A DNA stretch of 64,000 nucleotides. Source: Candidatus Woesearchaeota archaeon. GTDB taxonomy: Archaea; Nanobdellota; Nanobdellia; Woesearchaeales; ARS49. The notes below the pieces were generated by a model. The model saw nothing but the letters and a program-made list of their open reading frames with translations, was not told the origin of the DNA and did not search any database. The stretch spans positions 120,149-184,148 of the forward strand of contig JAGVZE010000009.1 in NCBI GenBank assembly GCA_018302815.1, given 5' to 3'. Position numbers and translations under genes: made by a program. Positions 38,932-47,901 of the stretch are shown one piece after another; position 1 is the first letter of the stretch, and each line of letters opens with the position of its first letter.

Positions 38932-39168
38932 ATGTCAATGAACGAAAGTCCTACATCAGATTTGCCAATCGTCACGCATAGAACCCTCGTTGCAAGTGGT
39001 GGTTCCATCATGGTAACGATTCCTCAAGAATGGCTCAAGCAAAATGATTTGAAAGCAGGCGATAAAGTAATTCTTGTAGCCAATGGACACTTAACCGTTC
39101 ACAAAGACAATCAAGAACTTATCAATAAAATCAAACAATCATTAACAGTTATGACACCATCGCAGTAG
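38932..39168 (+). CDS. AbrB/SpoVT-like DNA-binding protein
   Basis: HRTLVASGGSIMVTIPQEWLKQNDLKAGDKVILVANGHLTV. Confidence 0.8.
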   Translation: MSMNESPTSDLPIVTHRTLVASGGSIMVTIPQEWLKQNDLKAGDKVILVANGHLTVHKDNQELINKIKQSLTVMTPSQ

Positions 39169-39267
39169 CACATCCTCCTCGGATGTGCGAACGTGGAACC
39201 TTGGCGTGTGAGGACGCGACCAGTGTTTCATTACCGACCTACTTTGTATGTAGGTAGGTGCGGTGGT

Positions 39268-40509
39268 TTATATTTCTTGTGTTATATTCGCCGTACTTTC
39301 CTGAATTAAAGCAAAAGATGGAGAAATTCCAAGCTCGTTCATTTCGTGGATAACTACGACGATGTTATGGCAGATGACCTTGCACAGAACCTCGTTCACT
39401 TGTGCTGTCCAGTTCTTGCTTCGTACTCTATCGCCGAACTTTGACTTGATCATGTGAACGGTGGTTTCGGCGTTACTTCGTTTGTGATAGTGTTGCATAA
39501 ACTCCTCGTTTTTAAGCATAAAGTAGTGGTAGAGTTTTTTCCACAGCATCCCGTTTCCATTCGGTTGTGAATTGCTCTTGAATGGAATATATGGGCTTGC
39601 TCCTACGTCATTGATGGTTTGAAGGTTCTCTTTTCCAAGATATGCCTTATCTGCGCTGACTTCTTTCATATCGAAGTGTTCGGCAGTCGTTTTGACGAGT
39701 TCGGGGAGTTCTGGACTGTCGTTATCGAACTCGGTTGTTATTTTCACACTGCTTACGATGTTGCTTTTCGTGCCAGTCATAAAGTGGCATTTAACCCATC
39801 GGCGAGTGCTAAGTTCTCTTCCGTGCTTGAAGCTGAACCATCGTTGGAAGTTTGTTGTGGCAAATCCTGTGCTGTCAATCGCAAAATCTTTTTCTACGGT
39901 TCGTAACGGTAAACTGGTCAATACCACCATATCGGCGAGCAATGAAGTAATCTCTTTCTTTCCAAAATAATCGAACATTGAGTTGTAAGGAACTTTTTTC
40001 TCAACGTAGTTTTTCTGTTCCGCATTTGACAAATCACTTGCGAATCTGCGCCCAGAAAAACCCGAATAGACTTTGAATATCATTGAGTAGATCGTATCGC
40101 TTAATGGGTTGGTTGGTCTTCCGAAAGAATAAGCTGGATTTCGGATGTTCGCCGTTATTCCTGCTAAGAGTTTCATAAACTGGTCTTTCTCAACTTGTTG
40201 GCTCAAGTTGTAACTCTTCCAATCTTGACTATACGTCTTCCTGACCGTCTGAGTGATGGTTACGTTTCCGTTAGTGTCCACTTCTTTGGTAACGATGAGT
40301 TCTACTGCCCAAACGTGCTTACACTTGGACTTTCGGGTTTCGTAGTCTGGACAGGTGCAACTTGCTTCAAAACCGTTGCTAATGACCGTGTATGCTCCTT
40401 GTCCTGTTTGTGATGGCACTTGCCAACCTTTCGTTGTCTTGGTAATCTTGCTGTTTTTTGCGATGTCATATCCTTTCTGTTTTCTTGTTGTCATTTGTTC
40501 TTGGTTCAT
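39268..40509 (-). mobile_element. DDE transposase with N-terminal SWIM-type zinc finger
   Basis: CTCPDYETRKSKCKHVWAVEL (CxCx(n)CxH SWIM) followed by transposase-like core FAIDSTGFATT, VSADKAYLGKENLQ, HYHKRSNAETTVHMIKSKFGDRVRSK. Confidence 0.85.
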
Positions 40510-40700
40510 TTTTCCACTCCACTTGTTACTTACTTAAGTAATACTTATGAAAGTATAACTCATATATAAACCCTCTCATTTCTTACCCAACTAAGTAAGT
40601 TTTAATTAGGTGATGCTTATAAAGTAACCTTTATCAACTATGTTTCTATAAACGATGTTTAGTAAGGTTTAAATAGCCGAAATCATTATCTATTGAACAA

Positions 40701-40853
40701 ATGGCTAAAATCAAAATCACCGTAGAAGGCTACCGTTGTGAACGATGCAAACACGAATGGATACCACGAACTAAAATAATAGAAGAACCAATCATCTGCC
40801 CAAACTGCAAAACACCCTACTGGAACATACCAAAAAAGGAAAAGAAAAAATGA
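40701..40853 (+). CDS. 50-aa zinc-ribbon protein
   Basis: MAKIKITVEGYRCERCKHEWIPRTKIIEEPIICPNCKTPYWNIPKKEKKK; not in ORF track because of length. Confidence 0.7.
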   Translation: MAKIKITVEGYRCERCKHEWIPRTKIIEEPIICPNCKTPYWNIPKKEKKK

Positions 40854-40943
40854 AAAAGAATTACTCACTGGACACTGGACAAACCAAGATAGAGCAAATT
40901 AAAAGCCACATTTTTATCATTGTACATCAAAAAAGAGGTACAA

Positions 40944-43274
40944 ATGGCGAATGAACGGATTACTGAAGATTTCTTCAGAGATGCTATAAAAAAAGATCAA
41001 TTATACAGAGAAGGGAAAATTATTCTTGAAGAACAATCTTCTAAAAATACTAAAATAGACAAATTATTGAAAAACGCTTCTAAAGGTGGAATTGGCGGAG
41101 GTCGTCCTGAATTTATAATTCAATTCAAAGAAGATCCCGATTTCATTATTGTTGTTGAATGTAAACCAAAAATTCAATTTCATCAATCAAAAGAAGGGAA
41201 TAAGTATAAAGAATATGCAGTGGATGGAGTTCTATTATATTCATCATTTTTATCAAAAGAATACGACGTACTTTCCATTGCAATAAGTGGTGAACAAAAA
41301 AATAATTTACGAATATCACATTTTTTACAACTAAGAGGGACTAATGACGGAAGCAAGTTATTTGAAGAGGATAAATTACTATCTCTGATTGATTATTTGA
41401 CGGGATATAAAACCGATGAAAAAAAGTTCAATCAAGACTATCAAGAATTGTTAACCTATTCAAAAACACTTAATGACAAATTACACTCAATAAAAATTCC
41501 AGAATCTCAAAGGAGTCTCTTAATAAGCGGAATTCTTATTGCCGTAACAGATAAAGCATTTAAAAATGCATATAAATTTCAAAAGCCAAAGGAATTATCT
41601 GAGAATTTAGTTAATACAATCAAAAACAAATTAACAGATGTCCAAAATGAACATATAGAAGAAATTATTACCTCATACAGCTTCATTAAAACACATACCA
41701 TAATTTCCAAAGAAGAAAATAAATTAAGAGAAATAATTACGGAAATAGATCAGAGAATAAATAATTTTTTGAGAACGTACAAGTATTATGATATTTTAGG
41801 ACAATTTTATGTGGAATTTTTAAGATATGCTAATAACGATAAAGGACTGGGAATTGTTTTAACTCCTCCGCACATTACTGAACTCTTTTGTGAAATAGCT
41901 AATGTTAACAAAGACAGCGTAGTTTTAGATAATTGTGCAGGAACTGGTGGCTTCTTAATTTCCGCCATGAGGAAAATGATTAAAGATTCTAAAGGCGATA
42001 GTAAGAAAGAAGATACTATTAAACATAAACAAATTATCGGGATTGAATTTCAGCACGAAATTTTTGCTTTAATTTGTTCTAATATGTTCATTCATGGCGA
42101 TGGAAGAAGTAATTTGATAAAAGGTTCTTGTTTTGATCCTAAAATCATAGATCAGGTTAAAAAGTTTAAACCAAACGTTGGTTTCTTAAATCCACCATAT
42201 AAGTCTACGAAAACTGACCCAGAAGAATTAGAATTCGTGTTGAATAATCTGTCTGTACTTCAAAAAGGATCTTTATGTGTGGCAATTATTCCAATGAGTT
42301 GTGCTTTAGTTCAAAGTGGAATTGGACTTGTATTAAAAGAAAAGCTACTCAGAGAACATACGTTAGAAGCTGTTTTCTCTATGCCGACTGAGTTGTTTCA
42401 TAATTCTAACGTAGGAGTTAATACTTGCATAATGGTTTTCAAATCCAAAGAAAAACATCCTTCAAATTATAAAACGTACTTTGGATATTGGAAAGATGAT
42501 GGTTTCATAAAAAGAAGACAGGGAAGAGAAGATTATCACAATAAATGGGCAGAGATAAAAAAATATTGGTTAACAAATTATCAAAATAAAGAAGAAATAA
42601 TAGGTCACAGTATTAAAAAATCGGTTTCTGCGGGGTTTGAATGGTGTGTTGAAGCATATATGGATACTGATTACTCTGACTTAACAAAAGATCACTTTGA
42701 AAAGACGCTAAGAGAAAACGTAATATATTCTTTGAGAAGCGGTTTAATAAAAAACGTTTCGGAAAAACCAAAGACTACCATCGCCTCACTTGATTTGCAT
42801 ATAAAAAACTGGAAAAATTTCAAAATAATAGATCTGTTTGACATTAAAAAAGGTGAAAGATTAGTGAAAGAACAACGAATAGAAGGAAATATTCCACTAA
42901 TTACTGCAACTTCCGAAAATAATGGTGTTGTAGATTATATCTCGCTTGATGAATTTAAAAATAGCAAGAAGATTTTCAAAGATAAACTAACAATAGATAT
43001 GTTTTTTAACGTCTTTTATCACCGCTATGAATATTTCAGTGATGACAATGTTCATACATTAATACCGAAGGATATGGTTCTCAATAAATATGTTTGTATA
43101 TTCTTGGTTACAATTCTAAAAAAACTTCAGTATAAATACGATTTTGGCAGACAAGTAAGATTACAAAGATTGGACTTCGATCAAATAGCGCTACCAGTAG
43201 ATAAAAAAGGAAATCCTGATTGGCAGTTAATGGAAAATTACGTTAAATCACTATCCTATTCCTCAAATTTATAG
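40944..43274 (+). CDS. One-polypeptide restriction-modification-like enzyme (nuclease-like N-terminus, N6-adenine methylase, HsdS-like target recognition domain)
   Basis: GGGRPEFIIQFKEDPDFIIVVECKPK (PD-(D/E)XK-like), VVLDNCAGTGGFLISAM and VGFLNPPYKS (NPPY), C-terminal WKNFKIIDLFDIKKGERLV...GNIPLITATSENNGVVDYI. Confidence 0.85.
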   Translation: MANERITEDFFRDAIKKDQLYREGKIILEEQSSKNTKIDKLLKNASKGGIGGGRPEFIIQFKEDPDFIIVVECKPKIQFHQSKEGNKYKEYAVDGVLLYSSFLSKEYDVLSIAISGEQKNNLRISHFLQLRGTNDGSKLFEEDKLLSLIDYLTGYKTDEKKFNQDYQELLTYSKTLNDKLHSIKIPESQRSLLISGILIAVTDKAFKNAYKFQKPKELSENLVNTIKNKLTDVQNEHIEEIITSYSFIKTHTIISKEENKLREIITEIDQRINNFLRTYKYYDILGQFYVEFLRYANNDKGLGIVLTPPHITELFCEIANVNKDSVVLDNCAGTGGFLISAMRKMIKDSKGDSKKEDTIKHKQIIGIEFQHEIFALICSNMFIHGDGRSNLIKGSCFDPKIIDQVKKFKPNVGFLNPPYKSTKTDPEELEFVLNNLSVLQKGSLCVAIIPMSCALVQSGIGLVLKEKLLREHTLEAVFSMPTELFHNSNVGVNTCIMVFKSKEKHPSNYKTYFGYWKDDGFIKRRQGREDYHNKWAEIKKYWLTNYQNKEEIIGHSIKKSVSAGFEWCVEAYMDTDYSDLTKDHFEKTLRENVIYSLRSGLIKNVSEKPKTTIASLDLHIKNWKNFKIIDLFDIKKGERLVKEQRIEGNIPLITATSENNGVVDYISLDEFKNSKKIFKDKLTIDMFFNVFYHRYEYFSDDNVHTLIPKDMVLNKYVCIFLVTILKKLQYKYDFGRQVRLQRLDFDQIALPVDKKGNPDWQLMENYVKSLSYSSNL

Positions 43275-43387
43275 TAGCTTTTCGGGCAGTTTTGGTACTA
43301 TTCGGGCATCCCTTAGTTCTCAGAGACTATTCGGGCAAAGCCACTCGCAGCGTAAGATATTTAAGCTGACCTTTAAAAAGCCCGATT

Positions 43388-43885
43388 ATGACCCCTGGAT
43401 TTAAGGAATTCGACGATCAACTCGAAACTGAAGGACAGGAAATAAACTCTGAATTTAAACGCTATGCCGCTGCAAGCTACCTTCTGGAAACAAGCCTAAA
43501 ACTCGTACATGGATCAGTCATCATAGAAAAAATAGCCATTGTGCCTGATCACGAGCACAGCAGAAACAAAGCAACAATACCATACTTCATCGGAAAACTA
43601 ACGTTCACAAAAAACCAGCCAGATGATCCAATAAGCCAAAACGAGCTCTTTTGCCCGCGCGCAGAACTAAGATTAGTCACAAACAATCTTGCCAGCATCA
43701 TCCGAACATTAGAGACTGAGAACAAACACATACTGATACCAACAGATGAAACAACACTCGTCATCAACGGAACAAACTACTTCCACAAGCTAACCGACCC
43801 ATTCGGACCAATCGCTCCAGAACTCAAAACATACAGGAGCGCAGATGCGCAATCACGCGTTTGGCTAGAATCTCTCGACAAGTAA
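43388..43885 (+). CDS. Hypothetical protein
   Basis: 165-aa ORF. Confidence 0.6.
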   Translation: MTPGFKEFDDQLETEGQEINSEFKRYAAASYLLETSLKLVHGSVIIEKIAIVPDHEHSRNKATIPYFIGKLTFTKNQPDDPISQNELFCPRAELRLVTNNLASIIRTLETENKHILIPTDETTLVINGTNYFHKLTDPFGPIAPELKTYRSADAQSRVWLESLDK

Positions 43886-44707
43886 TTATTCCTTCTTCCA
43901 ATAATCAGAGACGTTCTTATACAAAAGCCAGTCAGACGTTATCTTAAACTGCCTGCCCTCTACAACCATAACATCAAAGAACGCATCCCTAAAATCAATT
44001 GCCTGAGAACCCTCTCGCTCAATCTTTATGGGAACCTTGTAACGCTTATCAATACGCAAGATGACACGCTTCCCATCGACCATATAATGGATTGACGGCT
44101 GAACGGACTTTGAATTCCCCCCGATACTGACCGTCTGCACGTTCTCCTCGACAAGAATCGGAGCTCTCGAAGAGAAATCCTTTAGGAACTCAAGCGGGCC
44201 ATGGGGCTCCCACTCGTTAAACTGAACTTCGAAAGCGACATTCACAAACTCTTTGCAATTGCTTCGCTCATACTCAAACGAGCCGCTAAGCAAATCCGCC
44301 TCACGCTCAATACTGCAATACGCAAAAGCAGTCCTATTCGCGACGTCCAAATACACATCAGTTATCGGCGTTCCATTCTGAAGCTTTGAAAGCTTAGAAA
44401 ACATATGCCTTGCATAAGCACCATCGCTTAAAACCATCCTATCCTCTAGCAAAAAAGCGTGAGCCTTGAACTTCGACCGCGCATCCTCAAGCAAAAGCTC
44501 AGCAATCTGCTTCTCCTTAACAGGAGCAGCAGTCGTATTCTCAACAACAACCCGTGAAACCTGCTTTTGAGGACACTGCGCCAACGACTCCACAGTAGAA
44601 TTATCCCAGCACTGAACAAGGACCTTCTCGACAACCTTCTCTTCAGCAGCAGGCTGCGGCGCTGCGACGCACGCGATTAGGAACAATAGCAACATCACTC
44701 TTTTCAT
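43886..44707 (-). CDS. Putative lipoprotein
   Basis: MKRVMLLLFLIACVAAPQPAAEEK signal/lipobox. Confidence 0.7.
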   Translation of the reverse strand: MKRVMLLLFLIACVAAPQPAAEEKVVEKVLVQCWDNSTVESLAQCPQKQVSRVVVENTTAAPVKEKQIAELLLEDARSKFKAHAFLLEDRMVLSDGAYARHMFSKLSKLQNGTPITDVYLDVANRTAFAYCSIEREADLLSGSFEYERSNCKEFVNVAFEVQFNEWEPHGPLEFLKDFSSRAPILVEENVQTVSIGGNSKSVQPSIHYMVDGKRVILRIDKRYKVPIKIEREGSQAIDFRDAFFDVMVVEGRQFKITSDWLLYKNVSDYWKKE

Positions 44708-44745
44708 AAAAAAAACAAACAACAGGTTGCATAAAAAGATATCTA

Positions 44746-45252
44746 TTACGCCCTAAACAGAATTGATATCTCGACTATAAGAAGCGGGAAAGATAAGAAA
44801 AGAGCAAGAGGCGCCAGAACGAAAGACACAAGAGAAATACCTATCAACACGCTCAATATACCAGCAGAACGAGCGCCCCGTATCTTCAAATTAAAGAACG
44901 CCACACCCACAAGAATATTCAAAACAGCATACAAAACTGTGAAAAGAACTATCATCACCACTGATGACGCTCCAGCTAACTGGACAAGAAAATCAAGCGA
45001 CGCCACAAGCACCCCTGCAACTGAAGAACCTACAAGAAGAAAATTCCTCTTCTCAAAACCAAGCAACGCAAAACCGAACGTGAAAAGAAGACTCACTATA
45101 AACGTAACAGCTGTGAAAACCACATCAGCCATACCAATCAACGGAAACAACTCTGCAAAACCACTAAGCAAATATTGAGAAATTGCAACTGCGAGAAGAG
45201 GGAGTTTTAAAATAAGCAAAATTATACCCGCAACTGCGAACGGCCAATAACG
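44746..45252 (-). CDS. Multi-pass membrane protein
   Basis: Several hydrophobic helices; start MRYWPFAVAG preferred because the longer ORF start (45315) overlaps repeat copy 3. Confidence 0.65.
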   Translation of the reverse strand, partial: RYWPFAVAGIILLILKLPLLAVAISQYLLSGFAELFPLIGMADVVFTAVTFIVSLLFTFGFALLGFEKRNFLLVGSSVAGVLVASLDFLVQLAGASSVVMIVLFTVLYAVLNILVGVAFFNLKIRGARSAGILSVLIGISLVSFVLAPLALFLSFPLLIVEISILFRA

Positions 45253-45304
45253 CATAAACAGACTAATGTTTTTGAGATTAAAAAGGTTTGGAAAGGCGAG
45301 CCGA

Positions 45305-45443
45305 AGATAAACCATCGGTTCAAATCCGAAGTAAAGAAAAGTAGGCAGGGCGTTAGAGCGACGCCCTGCCAGGATCCCCTTATCAGTTCGGTTCTTTTAA
45401 GTTTTTCGTTTGAAATCTTGGCGTGCATTACATTTGCACTACA
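45305..45443. repeat. Structured dispersed repeat / candidate ncRNA, copy 3 (diverged)
   Basis: AGATAAACCATCGGTTCAAATCC vs copy 1 GGATAAACCCAAGGGTTCAAATCC; strong hairpin GGCAGGGCGT..ACGCCCTGCC (45344-45370); 3' block TGCATTACATTTGCACTACA. Confidence 0.55.
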
Positions 45444-45444
45444 A

Positions 45445-45482
45445 GAAAAAAATTTCCTAAAATGGAAAATTTCTGGACTTAC
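45445..45482. repeat. dif-like/operator-like palindromic repeat, copy A
   Basis: GAAAAAAATTTCCTAAAATGGAAAATTTCTGGACTTAC; 35/38 identical by eye to copy B. Confidence 0.8.
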
Positions 45483-45526
45483 TTTCTTTAACTTGCAATA
45501 CCCAGTATATACAAGAGGTGAAGCGC

Positions 45527-45952
45527 ATGGGACTCTATAAGTACCGCTTTAACGTCTTTGAACGGATCAAATCCGTAAAAGATATTTTACAACCCGTCTG
45601 CCCAGATAAAGATAGCTTCACAGTACGCGGACTTGTCATGCGCTGCGTCAAATATCGAGCCCGACTCATCAATAAGCTCAACCAAGATGAAAGCAGAGCA
45701 TATGAACTCCTTCTCAAAAACAAGCTCAATCCGAAAACCGTCTACACGTGGCTCCTTTTGGAAGATTCACCCCCTGAATTACGACAAAAACTGGAGCAGA
45801 ACAAAATCAGCATCATCGACGCACGACACGAGTACGTCCGGTGGAAAAGACAATCGGGCACAAATTCAGCACAAGAACTCATGGAAGAAATGCGAACCGT
45901 TATTGGGAGGTTAAAATGGAAAAGTCACGAAAGTTTGCACAACTTGCAATAA
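45527..45952 (+). CDS. Hypothetical protein encoded upstream of and overlapping the tyrosine recombinase
   Basis: MGLYKYRFNVFERIKSVKDILQPVCPDKDSFTVRGLVMRCVKYRARLINKL...; overlaps recombinase start at 45916. Confidence 0.65.
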   Translation: MGLYKYRFNVFERIKSVKDILQPVCPDKDSFTVRGLVMRCVKYRARLINKLNQDESRAYELLLKNKLNPKTVYTWLLLEDSPPELRQKLEQNKISIIDARHEYVRWKRQSGTNSAQELMEEMRTVIGRLKWKSHESLHNLQ

Positions 45953-46731
45953 ACAACCAAAACCTGAGTAAAACGCAGGATAAGAAGCGACGTAGAAAAA
46001 AATATCCGAACGTCTTTTTCAAAAAAGAGATCACACAACTCTTCAAGGCCATAGAAAACGTAAGAACAATGGTTGCCACCTTCCTCACTTTCTTTTGCGC
46101 TCTTCGCATATCTGAAGCATGTAAACTCCAATGGACAGATGTCGATCTCCAAGACTGCCGACTCAAAGTAGTCGATGGCAAGAACCACAAGGACGGATTC
46201 ATACCAATCTCACCACTCGCCATCCCCATACTCAAAAAATGGCGCGCAATGAACCCCAACGAACAATACGTTTTACCCACAGACAAGTTCAAAACAGGAT
46301 ACTACCAACCAACCTCCCTACTCAAAGACTACAAAAAAGCCCTCACCAAAGCAGGACTCGAAATACCCACTGAGAAAAACGCAGCAGGACTACAACAACA
46401 CCAATACAAATTCCACACCCTCAGACATAGCCGCTGCACCCACCTCCTCAACAACGGCGTTCCCGTTCAAAAAGTCCAAAAATTCATGCGCCACGACGAC
46501 CTCGAAACAACAATGACCTACACGTGGATATTAGATGGAGAAATGAACAAAATGGTACAAGATGCCGACATCGACAACTACGAAGAACCCACACCTGCCC
46601 TTTCAAATAAAGCAACTCCAATCTCAAGACTAAACCCGCTCGAAATCGCACAAAAACGCCTCGTTACCGGAGAAATCAGCGTTCGAGAATACAAAAAGCT
46701 AACTCGAGCGCTCTCTCAAGTCTCCACCTAA
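45916..46731 (+). CDS. Tyrosine recombinase/integrase (Xer-like)
   Basis: CALRISEACKLQWTDVD (Arg I), FHTLRHSRCTHLLNNGVPVQKVQKFMRHDDLETTMTYTW (HxxR...H...Y); GGGAGGT RBS. Confidence 0.95.
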   Translation: MEKSRKFAQLAINNQNLSKTQDKKRRRKKYPNVFFKKEITQLFKAIENVRTMVATFLTFFCALRISEACKLQWTDVDLQDCRLKVVDGKNHKDGFIPISPLAIPILKKWRAMNPNEQYVLPTDKFKTGYYQPTSLLKDYKKALTKAGLEIPTEKNAAGLQQHQYKFHTLRHSRCTHLLNNGVPVQKVQKFMRHDDLETTMTYTWILDGEMNKMVQDADIDNYEEPTPALSNKATPISRLNPLEIAQKRLVTGEISVREYKKLTRALSQVST

Positions 46732-46770
46732 TACGTTTTCTCCCACCATAAGAAAAAAGTTTCATTTTTC

Positions 46771-46808
46771 GGAAAAATTTTCCTAAACTGGAAAATTTCT
46801 GGACTTAC
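46771..46808. repeat. dif-like/operator-like palindromic repeat, copy B
   Basis: GGAAAAATTTTCCTAAACTGGAAAATTTCTGGACTTAC; perfect 9-bp arms AAATTTTCC-TAAACT-GGAAAATTT. Confidence 0.8.
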
Positions 46809-46941
46809 ATTAATTTACTTCACCGACTACTAATACCTCATGAGAAAAGTCGAAGCCAGGTCCTCAAATATGCCAACAAAATATGCTGCTTCGAATTTCA
46901 CCGCTCATCATTTTCAACCATAACTAAGGAGTGATGCCCCC

Positions 46942-47154
46942 ATGAAACACCAACATAGCGACAGCTCTGTAAAACAGAAAAGACACGGACGCAAGAAAAC
47001 CATCTTTCCAGATAACTGGCAGTATTCCAAACACGCCAACAAAAGACGATACTGCGAAGGGTGCGGCAACAGACTGCGAAAACACGAACCGGACCCCTGC
47101 GACGACTGTCAACGTGAAAGAGAATATGGCGCAGACATGGAGGTAACACGATGA
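46942..47154 (+). CDS. Small zinc-finger protein
   Basis: RRYCEGCGNRLRKHEPDPCDDCQRE (CxxC...CxxC). Confidence 0.65.
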   Translation: MKHQHSDSSVKQKRHGRKKTIFPDNWQYSKHANKRRYCEGCGNRLRKHEPDPCDDCQREREYGADMEVTR

Positions 47155-47633
47155 AACTTATCGAAATGTATTTTTGGAACGCCTTGTATTGGGCACTTTA
47201 CCTGCCGAGCAGCCTGATTATCCATTTGATAACAGGCCAGGGCGACATACTGGGAATCCTCATCGTCGGCCTGCTTTTGACAGGGATTTTCACTTTGATT
47301 CTCTTATTCCAAGAAGGCGTTCTTTGGGATGATTTAGAGCCCGCCACGATCTTGACTGAAGAAGAATGCCAAGAAGAACTCGCAAAACTCACGGGCAAGC
47401 CAGCCAAACGTGAGGAGAAACCGTCTGATGAACAATCACCGGCTGAAACCGTTGAGGAACTGCCTGTTGACGCGCCAATTGAAAACTTGGAGGTGAACAC
47501 CAATGCCGAAGAAGGAAAAACCCGACCCGACCATACCGACTCCGCCCCCGACGGGGTCGAGCCAGAGCCGAAACTGCGTACCGATGTTCGTCTTGATGAG
47601 CTTTATGCTCCTGACGACAGTGTTGTCGGTTAG
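47151..47633 (+). CDS. Membrane protein with acidic C-terminal tail
   Basis: Two hydrophobic segments then Glu/Asp/Pro-rich tail; overlaps preceding ORF start/stop. Confidence 0.65.
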   Translation: MKLIEMYFWNALYWALYLPSSLIIHLITGQGDILGILIVGLLLTGIFTLILLFQEGVLWDDLEPATILTEEECQEELAKLTGKPAKREEKPSDEQSPAETVEELPVDAPIENLEVNTNAEEGKTRPDHTDSAPDGVEPEPKLRTDVRLDELYAPDDSVVG

Positions 47634-47901
47634 CGCTGCAAGCGCGATGCCGCCAAGCACGACTACTGATACGGCAGCGTTTGACCAGATATTGCAGCCC
47701 GTGTGGAAAGTGTACAATTTCGTAAAGTACATCGCCACCGCCATCGCTGCGATATTCATGGTCTTTGCCGGCATCAAGTTCATGACCAGCGGCAACGACA
47801 TGATGCAACGCGAGAACGCCAAAAGCATGATCGGCTACGTCGTCATCGGCTTGATCGTGATATGGGCGGCTCCATTCGTGGTGCAACTATTCGCATCATA
47901 A
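47503..47901 (+). CDS. TrbC/VirB2-like pilin-type membrane protein
   Basis: Signal-like segment then VWKVYNFVKYIATAIAAIFMVFAGIKFMTSGNDMMQRENAKSMIGYVVIGLIVIWAAPFVVQLF. Confidence 0.8.
   Translation: MPKKEKPDPTIPTPPPTGSSQSRNCVPMFVLMSFMLLTTVLSVSAASAMPPSTTTDTAAFDQILQPVWKVYNFVKYIATAIAAIFMVFAGIKFMTSGNDMMQRENAKSMIGYVVIGLIVIWAAPFVVQLFAS

Noticed and set aside
39180-40600. Terminal inverted repeats for the SWIM transposase
   Set aside because: Only short palindromes (e.g. TTACTTAAGTAA near 40530) were visible; no matching pair of ends could be supported by eye.
45317-45330. tRNA 3' end (GGTTCAAATCCG) as a tRNA gene at the element's left edge
   Set aside because: No acceptor, D or anticodon arms could be formed around it; better explained by the repeat family shared with 9901 and 13104.
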